Source: Prochilodus magdalenae
Taxonomy: Eukaryota > Chordata > Actinopteri > Characiformes > Prochilodontidae
Assembly: GCA_024036415.1 (NCBI GenBank)
Contig: JAMWET010000579.1
Coordinates: 602,501 to 666,500, forward strand
Length of the DNA: 64,000 nt
Direction: 5' to 3'
Made by a program: the position numbers and the translations under genes. The notes below the pieces were generated by a model. The model saw only the letters and a program-made list of their open reading frames with translations, had not been told where the DNA came from and did no database searches. Numbering within the stretch: position 1 is the first letter of the stretch; the number at the start of each line of letters is the position of its first letter. Shown here piece after piece: positions 50,841 to 62,720 of this stretch.

Positions 50841-51850
50841 GATTTTTTTTTTCCTTGATTCAATTTAGATATAAAGAAAGATGTAGAGTAAAACGTTTCG
50901 TGTTTTGCAAGACCATTTAGGGCTCTCTTACAACACAGAGGGTTGCTGTTCGGAGCGCTCTTCTGCCTCTCTGCCTCTCTACACTGCTGATATGTGTGGC
51001 TACTTAGAAAACTGTCACGCCTGACAGCAGCCTTTCAGAAATAGCAATGCACAGGTCTACAGTTTAAATAAGGTCTCTATTTGTTTATGAAATGCTTCAG
51101 TTATTCTAGTGGTTAATATAACAGTGGTAGGTCAAGAATACGTTATTAATAAGCATGCCCAAATACTGTTTGTCATCATTTGGGCTCTAAAATGAAGATT
51201 TCCAAAGACTAAAAGCAATCTTAACAGAGGTTTTTGACCAGTGTTTACTAACCTCAGTTCTGGAGACCTACCTTCTTAAAAGCCTTGTTGATCTATCAAC
51301 CTAAGAGTGAATTCCCTTAAGATACATTATCAAGCAGACTCATTCTTTCGACCACTATTTAGGTTTGTTTAACTAGTGTTACAATCAAACCAAACTTGTT
51401 AGGAATGAAGGTCACTAGTTATAGGGCTTTACTACTTTTCCTGGAGTACTACTGTCCTGCACTTTTACCTGCTCCCAACATCTGCTCCCAGCATCTGGTG
51501 CAACAACTCAGCTAATTAACAAGCACTTCCTGAGGTGAACTGGGGCTGTTTGAACAGGGAACACTGCAGCATGATTAGGCAGAGTACAGGAACCTCTGAC
51601 TTAAATAAGGTTAATAGCCTAAGTAGGCTTTAATGTGTCACGTAAAGCCACACAGTCAAATCTCAGGTGTTAAATACACATTCAGCTTACACAGTGCTCC
51701 ACGACCAGCTGGACTTCACTGTATGTGTTAATGCAACAATACTAGTGCTAATCTTAACACAGTAGGTGCTAATTCAGTACTGTGAATCTTGCTGTAGCAG
51801 ATTTAGTCAGTGTCTAGAAAGCTAAATCCATAATACTGGGCAAAAGATAT

Positions 51851-51877
51851 TTCTTCTTCTTCTTCTTCTTCTTCTTC

Positions 51878-51913
<36 letters not shown>

Positions 51914-51946
51914 GTAGTAGTAGTAGTAGTAGTAGGTGTAGTAGTA
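51851..51946. repeat. Compound trinucleotide array (TTC)n(TTA)n(GTA)n
   Basis: Three successive runs: TTC (51851-51879), TTA (to about 51912) and GTA (to about 51945). The order suggests stepwise point mutation and expansion from one ancestral array. Confidence 0.95.
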
Positions 51947-51959
51947 ATTTGTGAGGGGA

Positions 51960-52360
51960 GTTTGTCAGGGGAGTTTCTGACTTGAGTAAGGAAGGTGAAA
52001 ATCAAAGACACCATACATGTTTCTGTCCTTCCTTCACAGTGAGAGGACAACCCAACACTATAGGCTTCAAAGGATGTGTAGCTGTCATGAAGTTGTTACT
52101 GAGATCCCAGAACAATAAACCCTCTACCCAATGTCCAGACATCAGCATCCCTGAATGAATCTGGAATTACTTGGATTATGAGAAGCAGAAAATGCAAGCA
52201 ACTTCGAAGTTTTCGGGGAGTGGGGAAAAAACATCCCTGCAGATTTCTATGGGAAACTGAAAGTGGGTCATCCCTAATGAACGGAAGACAACTCAGTGAC
52301 CAGTTTGACTGGACATTAATTCAGTGAAACGTGGTCTCTGACTTTTGCACAGCACTGCAC
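51960..52360 (-). mobile_element. Tc1-like element remnant, right end
   Basis: Ends at 52360 with a terminus whose complement begins TGCAGTGCTGTGCAAAAGTC, the partner of the left end at 40437. The interior is homologous to 40790-41060. The left part is missing and abuts the trinucleotide array. Confidence 0.65.
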
Positions 52361-53190
52361 ACATAGGAAGCTGAGGCAACAGACAGTCTAATCCACGTCT
52401 CTTCAGAACACTGGTACAATGTATGAATGTGTGCGATGCCTGTGACTGTAACATTCTTTCTCTATGGAAAGCCACAAACTGTTACCCCCTCAAGCACACC
52501 CCCCAATTACACGGACATACATCTCAGCCATCAGCCCTGCACGCACAGAATCTCACACCAGTGCTTTTAGGCACAGTTCTGCTCAGATTCAAATATGATC
52601 TTCTGTATGAAAACCTCATCACCCAGTAACTCCTTACAGCTTAAATGCATATACAGGAAACATATCTACACAGATGGAAGAAAAGACCACAGTGGATAAT
52701 GCCATGCATACCCATGCCATAACATGGCATTGCACAGTGATAGAAAATTAAGGCAATCCTCCTCTACTAATGAAGTCAATCAGCCAAGACATATATAGCC
52801 AAACCCTATCTATATATATATATGATGATGCTAATTGGTGGGGTATTACATCTCTTAGCCAGCCAACACAAATCTAAAGATACAAAGTTTGGACACCAAA
52901 CCTGCTTGGTTCCAAACTACTAAATCTGAGGTGAAAGCAAAATTGGGCAAATCTGATTTTTGGCAGGCATGCATGTGGATGTCTCACTTTAGTCTTTGCC
53001 AAATGCTCACCCTAACTCACTGATTCTAAAAACAGTCCTCAGTGTCCAGACGGTCCCCATTTTTCCTCTGTCCCTGTGTGCTGCGAGCTGAGTTGAAACA
53101 AAAATGTGGACTGTCTTGGGGCCCCGAGGACTGGTTTGAGAACCACTGCCCTAACTGATAACCCGGCCCAAAGGAATAGCTCACACATAC

Positions 53191-54169
53191 CCAAGGGCAG
53201 CACAAAGAAGAACGGCAGCCAGCACACCACGAACATCCCAACCACGATGGCCAAGGTTTTGGCCGCCTTCTTCTCTCTGGAGAACTTCATGAGGCGCACG
53301 GAGAGCGAGCTGCGAAAGGGCTGGCCCCTGCCCCGACTGCGACTGGGCTCCAGAGCTTCCTCAGGCAGGCTCCTGCAGTGGATGCGCAGCACCACGTCCG
53401 TAGATGTGCCCCTCTCTCGCTTGACCCCGGCCTCTAGGCTCCGGCTGGTTCGCCGGGCCACCACGTACACCCGGAAGTACATGACCAGGATGACAGAGAG
53501 TGGCAGGTAAAAGGAGAAGAGTGAAGAGAAGAGGGCATAGCCTGGTTCCTCTGTAATGCTGCAGACACTTTCATCAGCTGGCGGTGGCTCTTTCCAGCCC
53601 AGGAGTGGCCCAATGGAGATGATGGCAGATGCCACCCAGATGACCACCAGGATGACACCTGCTTTCCTCTCTGTCATGATGGTGGGGTAGCGCAGACAGT
53701 ATTTGACCCCCACGTACCTGTCCACAGAGATGATGCACAGGCTGAGGATGGATGCCGTGCAACACAGCACGTCCACCGCCGCCCAGATGTTGCAGAACAC
53801 CCGGCCAAACACCCAGCAGCCCAGCACCTCCAGCGAGGCGCTGAAGGGCAGCACGACAACGGCCAGCAGAAGGTCAGCGATGGCTAGGTTCACAATGAAG
53901 AAGTTGGTGACCGTCCGCAAGTGCCTGTTGCAAAGCACTGACAAAATGACCAAGATGTTACCTACAATGGCCACTGTGATAAAGATGGCCAAGAAGACTC
54001 CCACAGCCACCACCTGGGGCTCTAGGAGGACAGCAGTGCACGTCACGTTGGCTCTGCTGGTGGTTCCATTCTTGAGAATAGGCTCCGCATCCAAAGTCTC
54101 ATTGAGGGCATCAACTTCAGTGGAGGACAGCGCATCTTTACTGTCGTTCACCAACTTAAACAAGGTCAT
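53191..54169 (-). CDS. adra1d: Alpha-1D adrenergic receptor, coding exon 1 (N-terminus to TM6)
   Basis: Exon 1 encodes residues 1-326 and one base of Gly327, up to the GTATGT donor (intron begins 53190). Landmarks: N71 (1.50), D99 in LAIAD, C126 and C203, D133 (3.32) that salt-bridges catecholamine amines, DRY 149-152, W178, Ser215, Ser216 and Ser219 in TM5 for the catechol hydroxyls, P223, and CWLPFFF 316-322. [15 protein letters not shown] at the base of TM6 and the RSSLSVR stretch in loop 3 are alpha-1 signatures. The receptor binds noradrenaline and adrenaline and signals through Gq to phospholipase C at the plasma membrane. The N-terminus is about 50 residues, roughly half that of mammalian ADRA1D, with N-glycosylation sites at 8, 23, 34 and 41. 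ATG 54169 is preferred because MTLF resembles the mammalian start; an in-frame ATG at 54208 would add 13 residues. Confidence 0.93.
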
Positions 54170-54720
54170 TTTCTTTAGCACTCCATCAAAGCAAAGAAAA
54201 AGTTTCACTGCTCTAGCGCGGCGCAGTCGACGGGCAGCGCCATCGTGTCCAAGCCCGTCTCGTCTCCCCGTCCCAAGCTGAGTTCCTCAGCAAACCTCCA
54301 CTTGGCTCGCATTGGCTCTGATTACTCATCCAATCCGCATCCGTTCTGAACCCTCACATCTTTGGGCCAAACTTTTCTCTTTGCACCTCCAAAATCCTCC
54401 AGCCGTTCAGGGCTCTTTGAGGTAGCGGATGATGCTGGAATGGACTGCAGCGCTGCAGCGCCAGCGCACTGTCACGTTTCTACAAGTGGCATCTTCAACG
54501 GAGCGCTCCAAACTGGATTAAGCGCGGACCCTGTTTGTTTCCCACCTGTTTTCCGGTAAGCACCGGCCCTAAGGCTGGGATAGGCTACCAATGTCCGGCC
54601 TCACGCTCTATGCTTGAGTGCGATTGGATATACGTTGACGCTGTCAACTGCTGACTTGGAAGTACCAGCCAATCCTAGCGCAGTAGGCGGGGCCTGACGG
54701 AAAACGGGTGTGGTTTTACA
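54170..54720 (-). promoter_or_regulatory. adra1d: Presumed adra1d 5' UTR and promoter
   Basis: GC- and CpG-richer than its surroundings, continuous with exon 1. It holds CCAAT-type boxes near 54312, 54330, 54588, 54623 and 54669 in both orientations and a GC box GGCGGGGCC at 54686-54694. No TATA box is obvious. This fits a CpG-type promoter 0.4-0.5 kb upstream of the start codon. The start site itself cannot be located. Confidence 0.5.
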
Positions 54721-55659
54721 AAACTCCTATTCGGCTGCTGCAGTCCCCGGCCAGACCAGCAGAGGGCGTTCCGAGCTGTGTGACTGTATGACAAATGGTC
54801 ATTTTAATACAGAAGTATTTGCTGTACTGGAAAAAAAAACCTATTTGGTTTTTTTTTTAAGCCATTTAACATATGTGGCTAATCTTAAAACGTCCCAGCC
54901 AAAATGAACATACACAAATCACGAGCTCTGTTTGCGTTTCGTGATGCTAATTGATCCATTTTTGTATTTATTACTATAGTTAAATAATATTAGATTGCGA
55001 CCCCTGACTCATTTCCATTATGGACACAAATCAAATGGTTTCACATGGCTTGATATGCTAGAGCCTGTAACATAGGACTAAACTTCAAAAGGGATTCAAG
55101 AAATGCGGGGTTAAAAAAGGGAAAAAATATTCATGGGTTGAATAATAGAGACTGAATTAGAGCTGTTTCCACTGACGCAGTGCAGCTGCCGCCCTTGGGC
55201 CCAGTGCGCATAGTTACACAGCGAAAGGGACGGGTCTTTACAAGCCACCAGGGGCCCCTAGATGAGGGGTTAAGATCTGTGGACAGGACAGCGATGGGAA
55301 AATAACACTGACCGGTGTCAAAAGGAAGGCACGATACTATTGGGAAGACATGCATATATGACACTGTTACTGAAAACAAAACAGACATGCATGCTTGTTT
55401 GTTGCTTGCAGATCACAGTTGCTGTTAGCTGTGAATGGTGAAAACTGAACGTTGCTACTACTAACTGTATTAAATGTTATATTTTAAATATATTTATTTA
55501 GACTTGAACTTACTATAAGCTCAGACTAGCTTTGCACAGTGTTGGCAAAAGCCTCACCGAACCTAATGAGTAGTGCACAGCTTATCCTAATGGGCCTACG
55601 TCAAAGATAATTACATTTTCCTCTTTATTATAACTAGCTGTAGAAATACAGAAACACTG

Positions 55660-56400
55660 TTAAAGGAACAATATGTGAAATTCATACTCCACACAGTCAC
55701 TCCTCCACCTTTTCACTCTTCCCCCCTGTTTTTTGCCATCTGAACAATTGTTGAGAGCTCAGCATCCAACTTCCATCCACTGGTGGAAACAACCCAAACG
55801 CTATCTCCTGTTTGTCACTGGTTTTCTTTCTTTTCTTTTATCTCTTGCCAGGGGCAGCATTTCTCTTTCTTCATCCACTCAGCAGTTTAGTTCCAGCCAT
55901 TCACATTGAAGCTACAGAAAGTGTTTCAGCCTGGGCTGCTTTTTGGCTCAATGCTGGGCAGCCAATCAGAAAAGAGTTATAGGTACATACACCAGCCTTA
56001 AAGGCACAGCAACATGTTTAATTGCAAGAGATAAAAAAGAAACTGGAAAATAGCCATATCCAAAACTTTCATGGAACATACTGTAAAACCCAAAAACGTC
56101 ATAAGGACACCTCAAAAAAGATATGAATATTAATGTAAATATTACAGTATAGGCCTGTTAAAGGAGCAATAAATAAGATTTTTACTCTTAAACATAAAAA
56201 ATATAATTTGAACAGAATGTGAAGAAATAACAATTCTCACTGTATGTCAAAGAAATTTGATGCTGAACTCAACAACTATTCTTCTAGACCTGTAAGGAGA
56301 GGTGAGAGAGAGGAGGAGGGACTGTGCTTTCCTGGTGATTAGCTTCCCTTCTATTGTTTGAAACATAAATTCATTGCATCATTTTACAAACTGCTCCTAC
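55660..56400. repeat. MITE-like repeat pieces with TTAAAGG ends
   Basis: Two starts, TTAAAGGAACAATATGTGAA near 55661 and TTAAAGGAGCAATAAATAAG near 56158, resemble the element at 49519. Only one-sided ends can be supported. Confidence 0.4.
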
Positions 56401-56694
56401 AAATGATATACTGTACATTTTGCAACCATGTAAAGGGTCACACTATTAGGTCAAAGTATGCATAGTATTTTGCTATATAATCAAGCTAACATTTGGATTT
56501 TGGCAAAGCTATTTCCAACCTGCCAGAGTCCAGCTCAGTCGTGTAGCGTTTTATGTAGGGACTCTAAATATAGTATAGCGCATTTCCTCATTAGGTTAAA
56601 TGAGATTTTTGGCAGCATTCTGTCAGACCTGACCATGAAATGATACAACTGCATAAAATAGCGTCATATGCAGTTCGTCTGTATGACTGGAATT

Positions 56695-57060
56695 ATGTGA
56701 AAAATGCGCTGTGACCACTTTTGATCCCAGCCAGTGATTGCGCTGGAATTTTTCTGTTGTCAGTCGGTTTGGAAGTTCTCTCGAGACCAGAGAGTGAATG
56801 AGGAGAGTCTTACTTTTAAATGACTAGAAGTTTGATTCAAGTTGTCACTGTGGCCTTGAGCACGGCTCTTCAGCCCAAAGTTGCTCCTTTCACAGGAGTA
56901 TCCCCGTAATTGGCATCCTCAAGACCACATTTGCAAGTCAGATGAAGATTGGCTGGACGTTCCTCAGAGAAGCCTTCCTGCTCAGTAATGCTGGGACGAG
57001 TTCCATCCCGTCTTATGCTCCTGGCTGATGGGGGCTTTGGAGGTTTACGCCACCGAGGAA
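56695..57060. promoter_or_regulatory. Candidate conserved non-coding block
   Basis: A repeat-free patch about 2.5 kb upstream of adra1d with balanced composition and no open frame. It could hold distal regulatory sequence; evidence is texture only. Confidence 0.2.
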
Positions 57061-59858
57061 TGATTTTTTTATTATTATTTTAGGCCATTATGCAATCTCT
57101 TGGCCTAAAACAAGAGTTTCCCCATTTAACAGTGGACAAATGAGGAATGACTTGCTGATTTTCTGCAGGTGTTCATGTCTGAGTAAATGCAAAGTACCCA
57201 AATACTGTGTGCGCTTTTGAAGATGCTGTGGAATGCCTTCACTCCCAGTGCCAGAACATGTCAGAAAATGCTTGAGCTGGAGGATATCTTAAACACGGCT
57301 GGGCCATATCAGTGACAAGAAAATGAAATGGTGTCTGCCAGCAAGCGCCATCAATTGCCATTACATGTTATCTCAAAGGCTCAGTCTGCATGCTTGCCCA
57401 GACTGAGCTTCCATTAGTTTTGGTTTAATTTAGTTTATTATGTTTATTCGGTCAGAGACTATGCACAAAAACATTAATCTCAGCTTAAGATAGATGCTCT
57501 GTACCAGAGTTAGTTCATGTCTATCTGAATCCTCAGTCTTACATTGAAACAACACAAAACACAATAAACTTGCACACGCACCTTGTTTATGATCACACTT
57601 CCAACCCATCAACCCCCCAAACTGACCCCCCAATTATATTTACTATATATAATATCATGAAGGTGGAATACAAATTAGCATTGTGACCAGTTAAATCAAT
57701 GCAAACTGGATGTATTGCATGCAGTGCATTACAATTCCCAATTTTGCTGATTAATTAAAAGCAATAAAGTACAGAACACCATATTTTCCTCTGTCATTAT
57801 GAAAAAAAGATTAAAATCTTTCCATTTCCTGTGTAGCTTAAGCAGTCTGTTTTGAATGTACTGTTCATAAAACCTCACACAAATGATGAATATTGTATCA
57901 TCAATGAAGAGAGAGACATGAGAGCCCATGATTCTGCTCTTTATTGAAACCAGCACAATGCACTCAAGGGGGAGTTCATCACTGACCACAGGCCTAGCAC
58001 AACTCTCAGATAAACAAAATAACACAACGACTCACACACCTACTGTGATCTGTATGGTCAACTGCGAGAGTGGTATGTTTTTGCCCCCACACTGCTATGG
58101 CTTACATTCTTACAATGCTGTCGGTTCTGCATGTGAGAGCCAGGGCCTGATTCTGAAAGTCCAGCTCTCTGCATGTTGCGCGAGAGTTAGCCAAGCTCAC
58201 CGATAGGCAGGGATAAGGACTGTGTTACGAGGTGAAGTCACTTTGTAACATAGACATGTGTTGGACTAGCTAAGCTAAAAAAAGTAGATTCTGTGGGAGA
58301 GAATTCGTCCCTCTGGTGTGTACTTTGGGATTTATGACTATGTCCCTCCTAATTCCCTTTTCACCCTCCAGGGATAAGCTTCTAGAGGCCAGTGGCCAGT
58401 CATTAGCAGATGGCTACTATGTACATATATCTGGCTTTTCAGCCTACCGAAGTTTTGTTCCCAATATCTATGTTGTAAGGAGCGAGTTAGTCACAACTGC
58501 CTTTTGAACGTGGTATAATTAGAACAGAATGCATTACCATGTAGTGGGCCCAAAAAGTATTTCACCACTGGTTCAAGTTCAAGTTCAAGTGGTTACAAGT
58601 GGTAACATTTTACACACAAAATCTTTACCTAAACAGTATCTGTTCCATACTTTTAGTACAACATCAAACTAACAGTAGCCTCTTTGCAATGGAGAAAACC
58701 TGCACAAGCATCCCAAACAGACCATGCTAAAGGTACTGTAAAGCAGCACAGAGGCGTAAAGGTCTGTGGTGAGGTCTTATGATGCTAAACTCTGATTAGA
58801 GGCCTAAAAGACAATGTCTGTCATAGGATTGTTTAAAATAAATGCCCCCTGGTTTGACATTTTAGCTACGTTATGAGCTTTATGCATTCTTATGTATGGC
58901 ATGAATCTCAGAATATTTTTGGGGGGCACTCTATATCACTCTTAATAGCACAACAACAACAGATAGTTCAGTTCTAGTGGATGAAGAACGGTTTTGGGAA
59001 AACGCATTGTATATTTGAATCCTGACTTTTTTGGCACCCGCACAAACACCATAAATTTACCTTGTGAAGGAAACACGCAATACAAGAAAAATGTAGGATA
59101 TGGCCCCTTTAAAGTTGACAGGCACACTTCAGGTAATTCAGTGTTATTTTTTTTGCCACAGACTGAAATGAAAGAAGACCTCAGGCCCATCTTTCCTTTT
59201 CCAAACAGCCAGATAAATGTCCGTTTGAAATTGTTTGAAATTATCCAAATCAGTGACTGCAGCTGCACTGGAAGCATATTCAATGTTATTTCCGCTGGAA
59301 CGCTGTCACATCCACTGCCATTACTCTGCCCTATCTGAAGTGTTTATGGACTGCGGTGCTTTTGATGCGTCCAAATCTGCCACTACTCCCCCCACCTCGT
59401 CTTCTCCTGTTCAGCACTCTCCAGCAGCCTTCTTCACACTGCTCTGCTGTATACTCAGTGCCAGATCTTATAAGACTTGAAGAGGCTTGTAGAGCTTTGT
59501 TTGTTTTAGCTCCTGCCTCTTAGAAGTTATAACACTTCAGAGTTTCTATGACACAAAGCAAGAATATAAATCCTGCACTACACACTTTAATTGGCTGGTT
59601 TAGCTTAAAAATATGAACCTTTTTATTTGTTCAATGAATTATATTCAATGTGAGTTGGAGATTCTTCATTATATGCAGTTCCAAACCATGATAACTATAA
59701 AAGTTTAAAACAGCAGTCAAAAATGACTAATCTATTATGCTCATTTCTAATAGTATCTTGGCATTGAGCTAATGCTGACTGGTTGATTCCACAGCCAGCT
59801 TGCTTGGCTGTATCGACCTAGACACCTTAGAGATATATTCAATGAATATTTGATTTGC

Positions 59859-59880
59859 AATATATATATATATATATATA
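59859..59880. repeat. (TA)n microsatellite
   Basis: A run of about 11 TA units. Confidence 0.9.
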
Positions 59881-60841
59881 GTCTGTATACATTGTTTAAT
59901 TGGAATGCCATGAAAAACTATGAAAGGATAAAATATTTTTTCTTCATTTCTGGTTTTATATTTATCTGAAACATTGTAAAAACTAGATAACAAGCTATTA
60001 CAATTGTCATTTCAAACAAAGCTTTCACAAAAAAATCTAGTTTATAGTTATTCTAAATGCAAAAAGTTGCCAGTCCAATTTTACTTTTCCATTTCAACAT
60101 GCAAAGAAATTAATCAAACTCAGGTCAAAAAGTTTGGTCAGTCAGATGATCTTAATAAATAATAAGTAGGGGTCCTATTTTTAACATGCAGTGGCTAAAC
60201 AAGTTCCACTCTGATAGCAATCTAAATTCCCTCGGCCTGTTCTAAGCCATGAGTATCAAATTAAGGGGGACCCACAGAACAAAATATACCAGTTCTGACA
60301 TAACACTGTTTTAATGCAAATAATTTTGAATTCAGATGCAAAATGTACCTCTAATTGTTTATAATCATGTGTAAAATGTGACATAATATCAGAAGGTAAC
60401 CTTTTTTTACTTGGAAAAGATTCATCACTACTAGTTTCTCTCCTTTTTAAGGAAAATCTCCTTTAAAACGAGAAGGATAAAAACAAGCCAGACTCTTCCG
60501 TTCACTCTAAACAGTGTTTACCAGAACAAAACAGCTTTTTTTCTTCATTATGCGTTCAAGGTCTCTCCGTTGTGGTGATGACACATTGTGTGTTGCGCGG
60601 TGGAGGGGGCCTGAGCTTTATATATATTGGAAGTGTGAATTGGTGAGATGACTGTTCCACTTCCGATGCTGCATTCTGCTGTCCTTGAGCCCCCTGCTAC
60701 CCCTGACCACCTCGCCAAAGAGGAAAAAAAAATCCCTGGTATTTCTTTTGATGGATTATAGTTCAGTTCCAGTTCCTCACGTCCAAAAGCTAGTGAGAAT
60801 CCATGCATGTTTGGAAGTAGTATGCCAAGGCTTATTTGCTT

Positions 60842-62012
60842 TGGTATGTCTACAGGAGTTCACTTCATGACCTCTGCATGGCTTTCACTCCACTGTCTGG
60901 CATCTTTTGTTTACGTGCCTTTTTTCTGTTCAACGAGCAGCAACACGACAAATAGCACTCTAATAAATACCCCAGGCCTGTGGCTGATGCTTCAAGCATG
61001 CTAAATGCTACCTTGTTAGCTACAATAGCCTTGTAGCTCCAGGACAAACCCCTAACAAGGAAACAGGCACCAAAAATGATTGCCTACATTTGGTGTGAGG
61101 GTAAAAGGTGTGTAGATTAGATTTTTGTTAAATCAATCCTCTAAAGTATGCCTGGAGGCTAGCTCCCGCTTTTTGGCATCTCAGGATTGCACCTAGTGAT
61201 CTCTGCATGGCGTTCGCTCCGCAAGCTGGCATCTTTTTGTTCCCTAGCAGGATTTCACCAAATAGCTCACTTCTTTGTTGTTATACCCTCAGTCTGTTCT
61301 AAGTGGGGAGCCAACAAAGTGTGTCCCATTTAGAAGCAGACAGACAGGCTAAAATAGCCTCTTTGGTACCGCACCAAATGTAACACTATTCAAGGACTCA
61401 TAGTTTTGCCATTTGCAAGATGCTAACTGGATATTTCCATCCCTTGTTAGTTATATTAGCTCCATAGTAGTGTAAAATTAAAGAGGTAAGGTAGGTCTAA
61501 TTCGGGCTACTGTGTTAACTTTGCAATGTAGGACTCTGGGTATGTCTATTTGATATCAGTTTCTGGGCCAAAAGGTGGAAAGTGCGTGATTATTCAAGAG
61601 CACATAAGCTTAGCTTTCACTACCTTACAGAGCTATGTTTGCCTTGTAGCTCAAGTGCAAAGCTAAATAAGCAAACATGTTTTGGCTGAATGACTACCTT
61701 TTAGATAAGAGGGAAGTGTGTAAATTAGATTTCTAGCTGAACCAATGTGTTACAATACGTCTGGAAGCTCTCCAGCTTTTGGTATGTCACCTTGTGACCT
61801 CTGCATAGCTAGTCTGGCATCTTTTGTTTACGTTTGTTTCCCTATTCAATAAGCAGCGCCTCGACAAATAGCATGCTGATAGTTATCTAAATACCCCAGG
61901 CCTGTTCTAAGCCAGGATCCATCAAAGTGTGTTCCATTTAGAAGGCAGACGGGCTGGCTAAAGAAGCGTCTCTGGTAGAGCACCAAATGTAACACTATTC
62001 AAGGACTCATAG
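60842..62012 (+). repeat. Diverged three-copy direct repeat, unassigned
   Basis: Units at about 60842-60990, 61172-61410 and 61777-62012 share GACCTCTGCATGGCTTTCAC-like and CTGGCATCTTTTGTTTACGT-like phrases. The second and third also share CACCAAATGTAACACTATTC and the following 14 bases exactly. Linkers carry AGATTAGATTT-like and GCCTGGAGGCTAGCT-like phrases twice. A fragment near 60222-60262 (CGGCCTGTTCTAAGCCATGA) belongs too. No open frame is conserved across units. I do not recognise the family. Confidence 0.7.
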
Positions 62013-62019
62013 GTTCGCC

Positions 62020-62720
62020 TTTCTGGCAATGACACTCCACTTCACCCCCATCTACTTTTGAACGACACAACACTTTCTGCGCCGCTGGTGACAGGACCAT
62101 GTTCTCCTGCCCAGGATTGACGCAGTCACCACAAAATAAGCCCCGGGCGCAGGGGACTGTGCTGATAAGGGCCATCATCATCTCACATGCTAGGGTACAT
62201 TGCCCGCTCACAGCTGCGGCCGGTCATTCGTATTCAGACCCGATCTGAGACCAGATTTTGTATTTCTCCCGGACAGACTGTAGTTGGGATGTGCTTTTAT
62301 GAAGCTAGCCTTGGATCAGCACTAAAAAGAACCCCGATGTCCCCTGAGGTATTCTGAGTTTATATTTCACGCTTCATCCACATGAGGCATCCACATGTCA
62401 CTCAGCCATACCATTTGTGGCTTTTTTGGTAACGGAGCATTTGCATGTCTAATTTAGCCGCCGACCCCTAAGCCTAGTTTAGATGTCACTACACCAGGTG
62501 CACTTGTGTCAGTTTATTCTGTAGATTTCATGGTGTGATAGTGTAAACACACACAAACAAACCCACACTTTTAGCACATCGTCACTGCTCTGGCACCAGG
62601 ATTTCTTTTGCTGCTCCCGTCTTGGCTGCCACAGTCTGAATCCATTACCTCAGAGGATAATGCGGAAAATCCCTGCTGCCAATCAGCAAGCTGATAGAAA
62701 ACCTGATCTGTCACAGAATG
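62020..62720. promoter_or_regulatory. Candidate conserved non-coding blocks
   Basis: Two repeat-free, GC-balanced patches (62020-62240 and 62580-62720) lie right of the three-copy repeat. The first has CCCCGGGCGCAGGGGACTGT; between them a TTTGCATGTCTAATTTAGCC segment contains an octamer-like ATTTGCAT. The gene they might serve is unknown. Confidence 0.2.

Larger units (their letters stand above)
34083..53190 (-). other. adra1d: adra1d intron, 19.1 kb
   Basis: A single intron interrupts the coding sequence after the first base of Gly327 at the extracellular end of TM6, the site conserved in alpha-1 adrenergic receptor genes. It starts GTATGT at 53190 (reading the minus strand) and ends CTCTAG at 34083. 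No other coding exon is seen within it. It carries Tc1-type relics, a SINE, MITE-like elements, long microsatellites and several candidate non-coding elements. Confidence 0.9.
54721..60840. other. Upstream intergenic DNA
   Basis: No gene is recognised. It includes two MITE-like pieces (55660-56015 and 56158-56400), a TA microsatellite (59859-59880) and a repeat-free patch at 56695-57060. Open frames up to 114 codons (58942-59338, both strands) have no motif. Confidence 0.5.

Noticed and set aside
53703..54281. 192-codon frame antisense to adra1d exon 1
   Set aside because: It is the shadow of a GC-rich coding exon on the other strand; its composition is Thr/Met/Lys-rich without motifs.
58942..59338. 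Pair of 113-114-codon frames on opposite strands
   Set aside because: Neither has a family motif, splice context or codon bias; both are likely chance.
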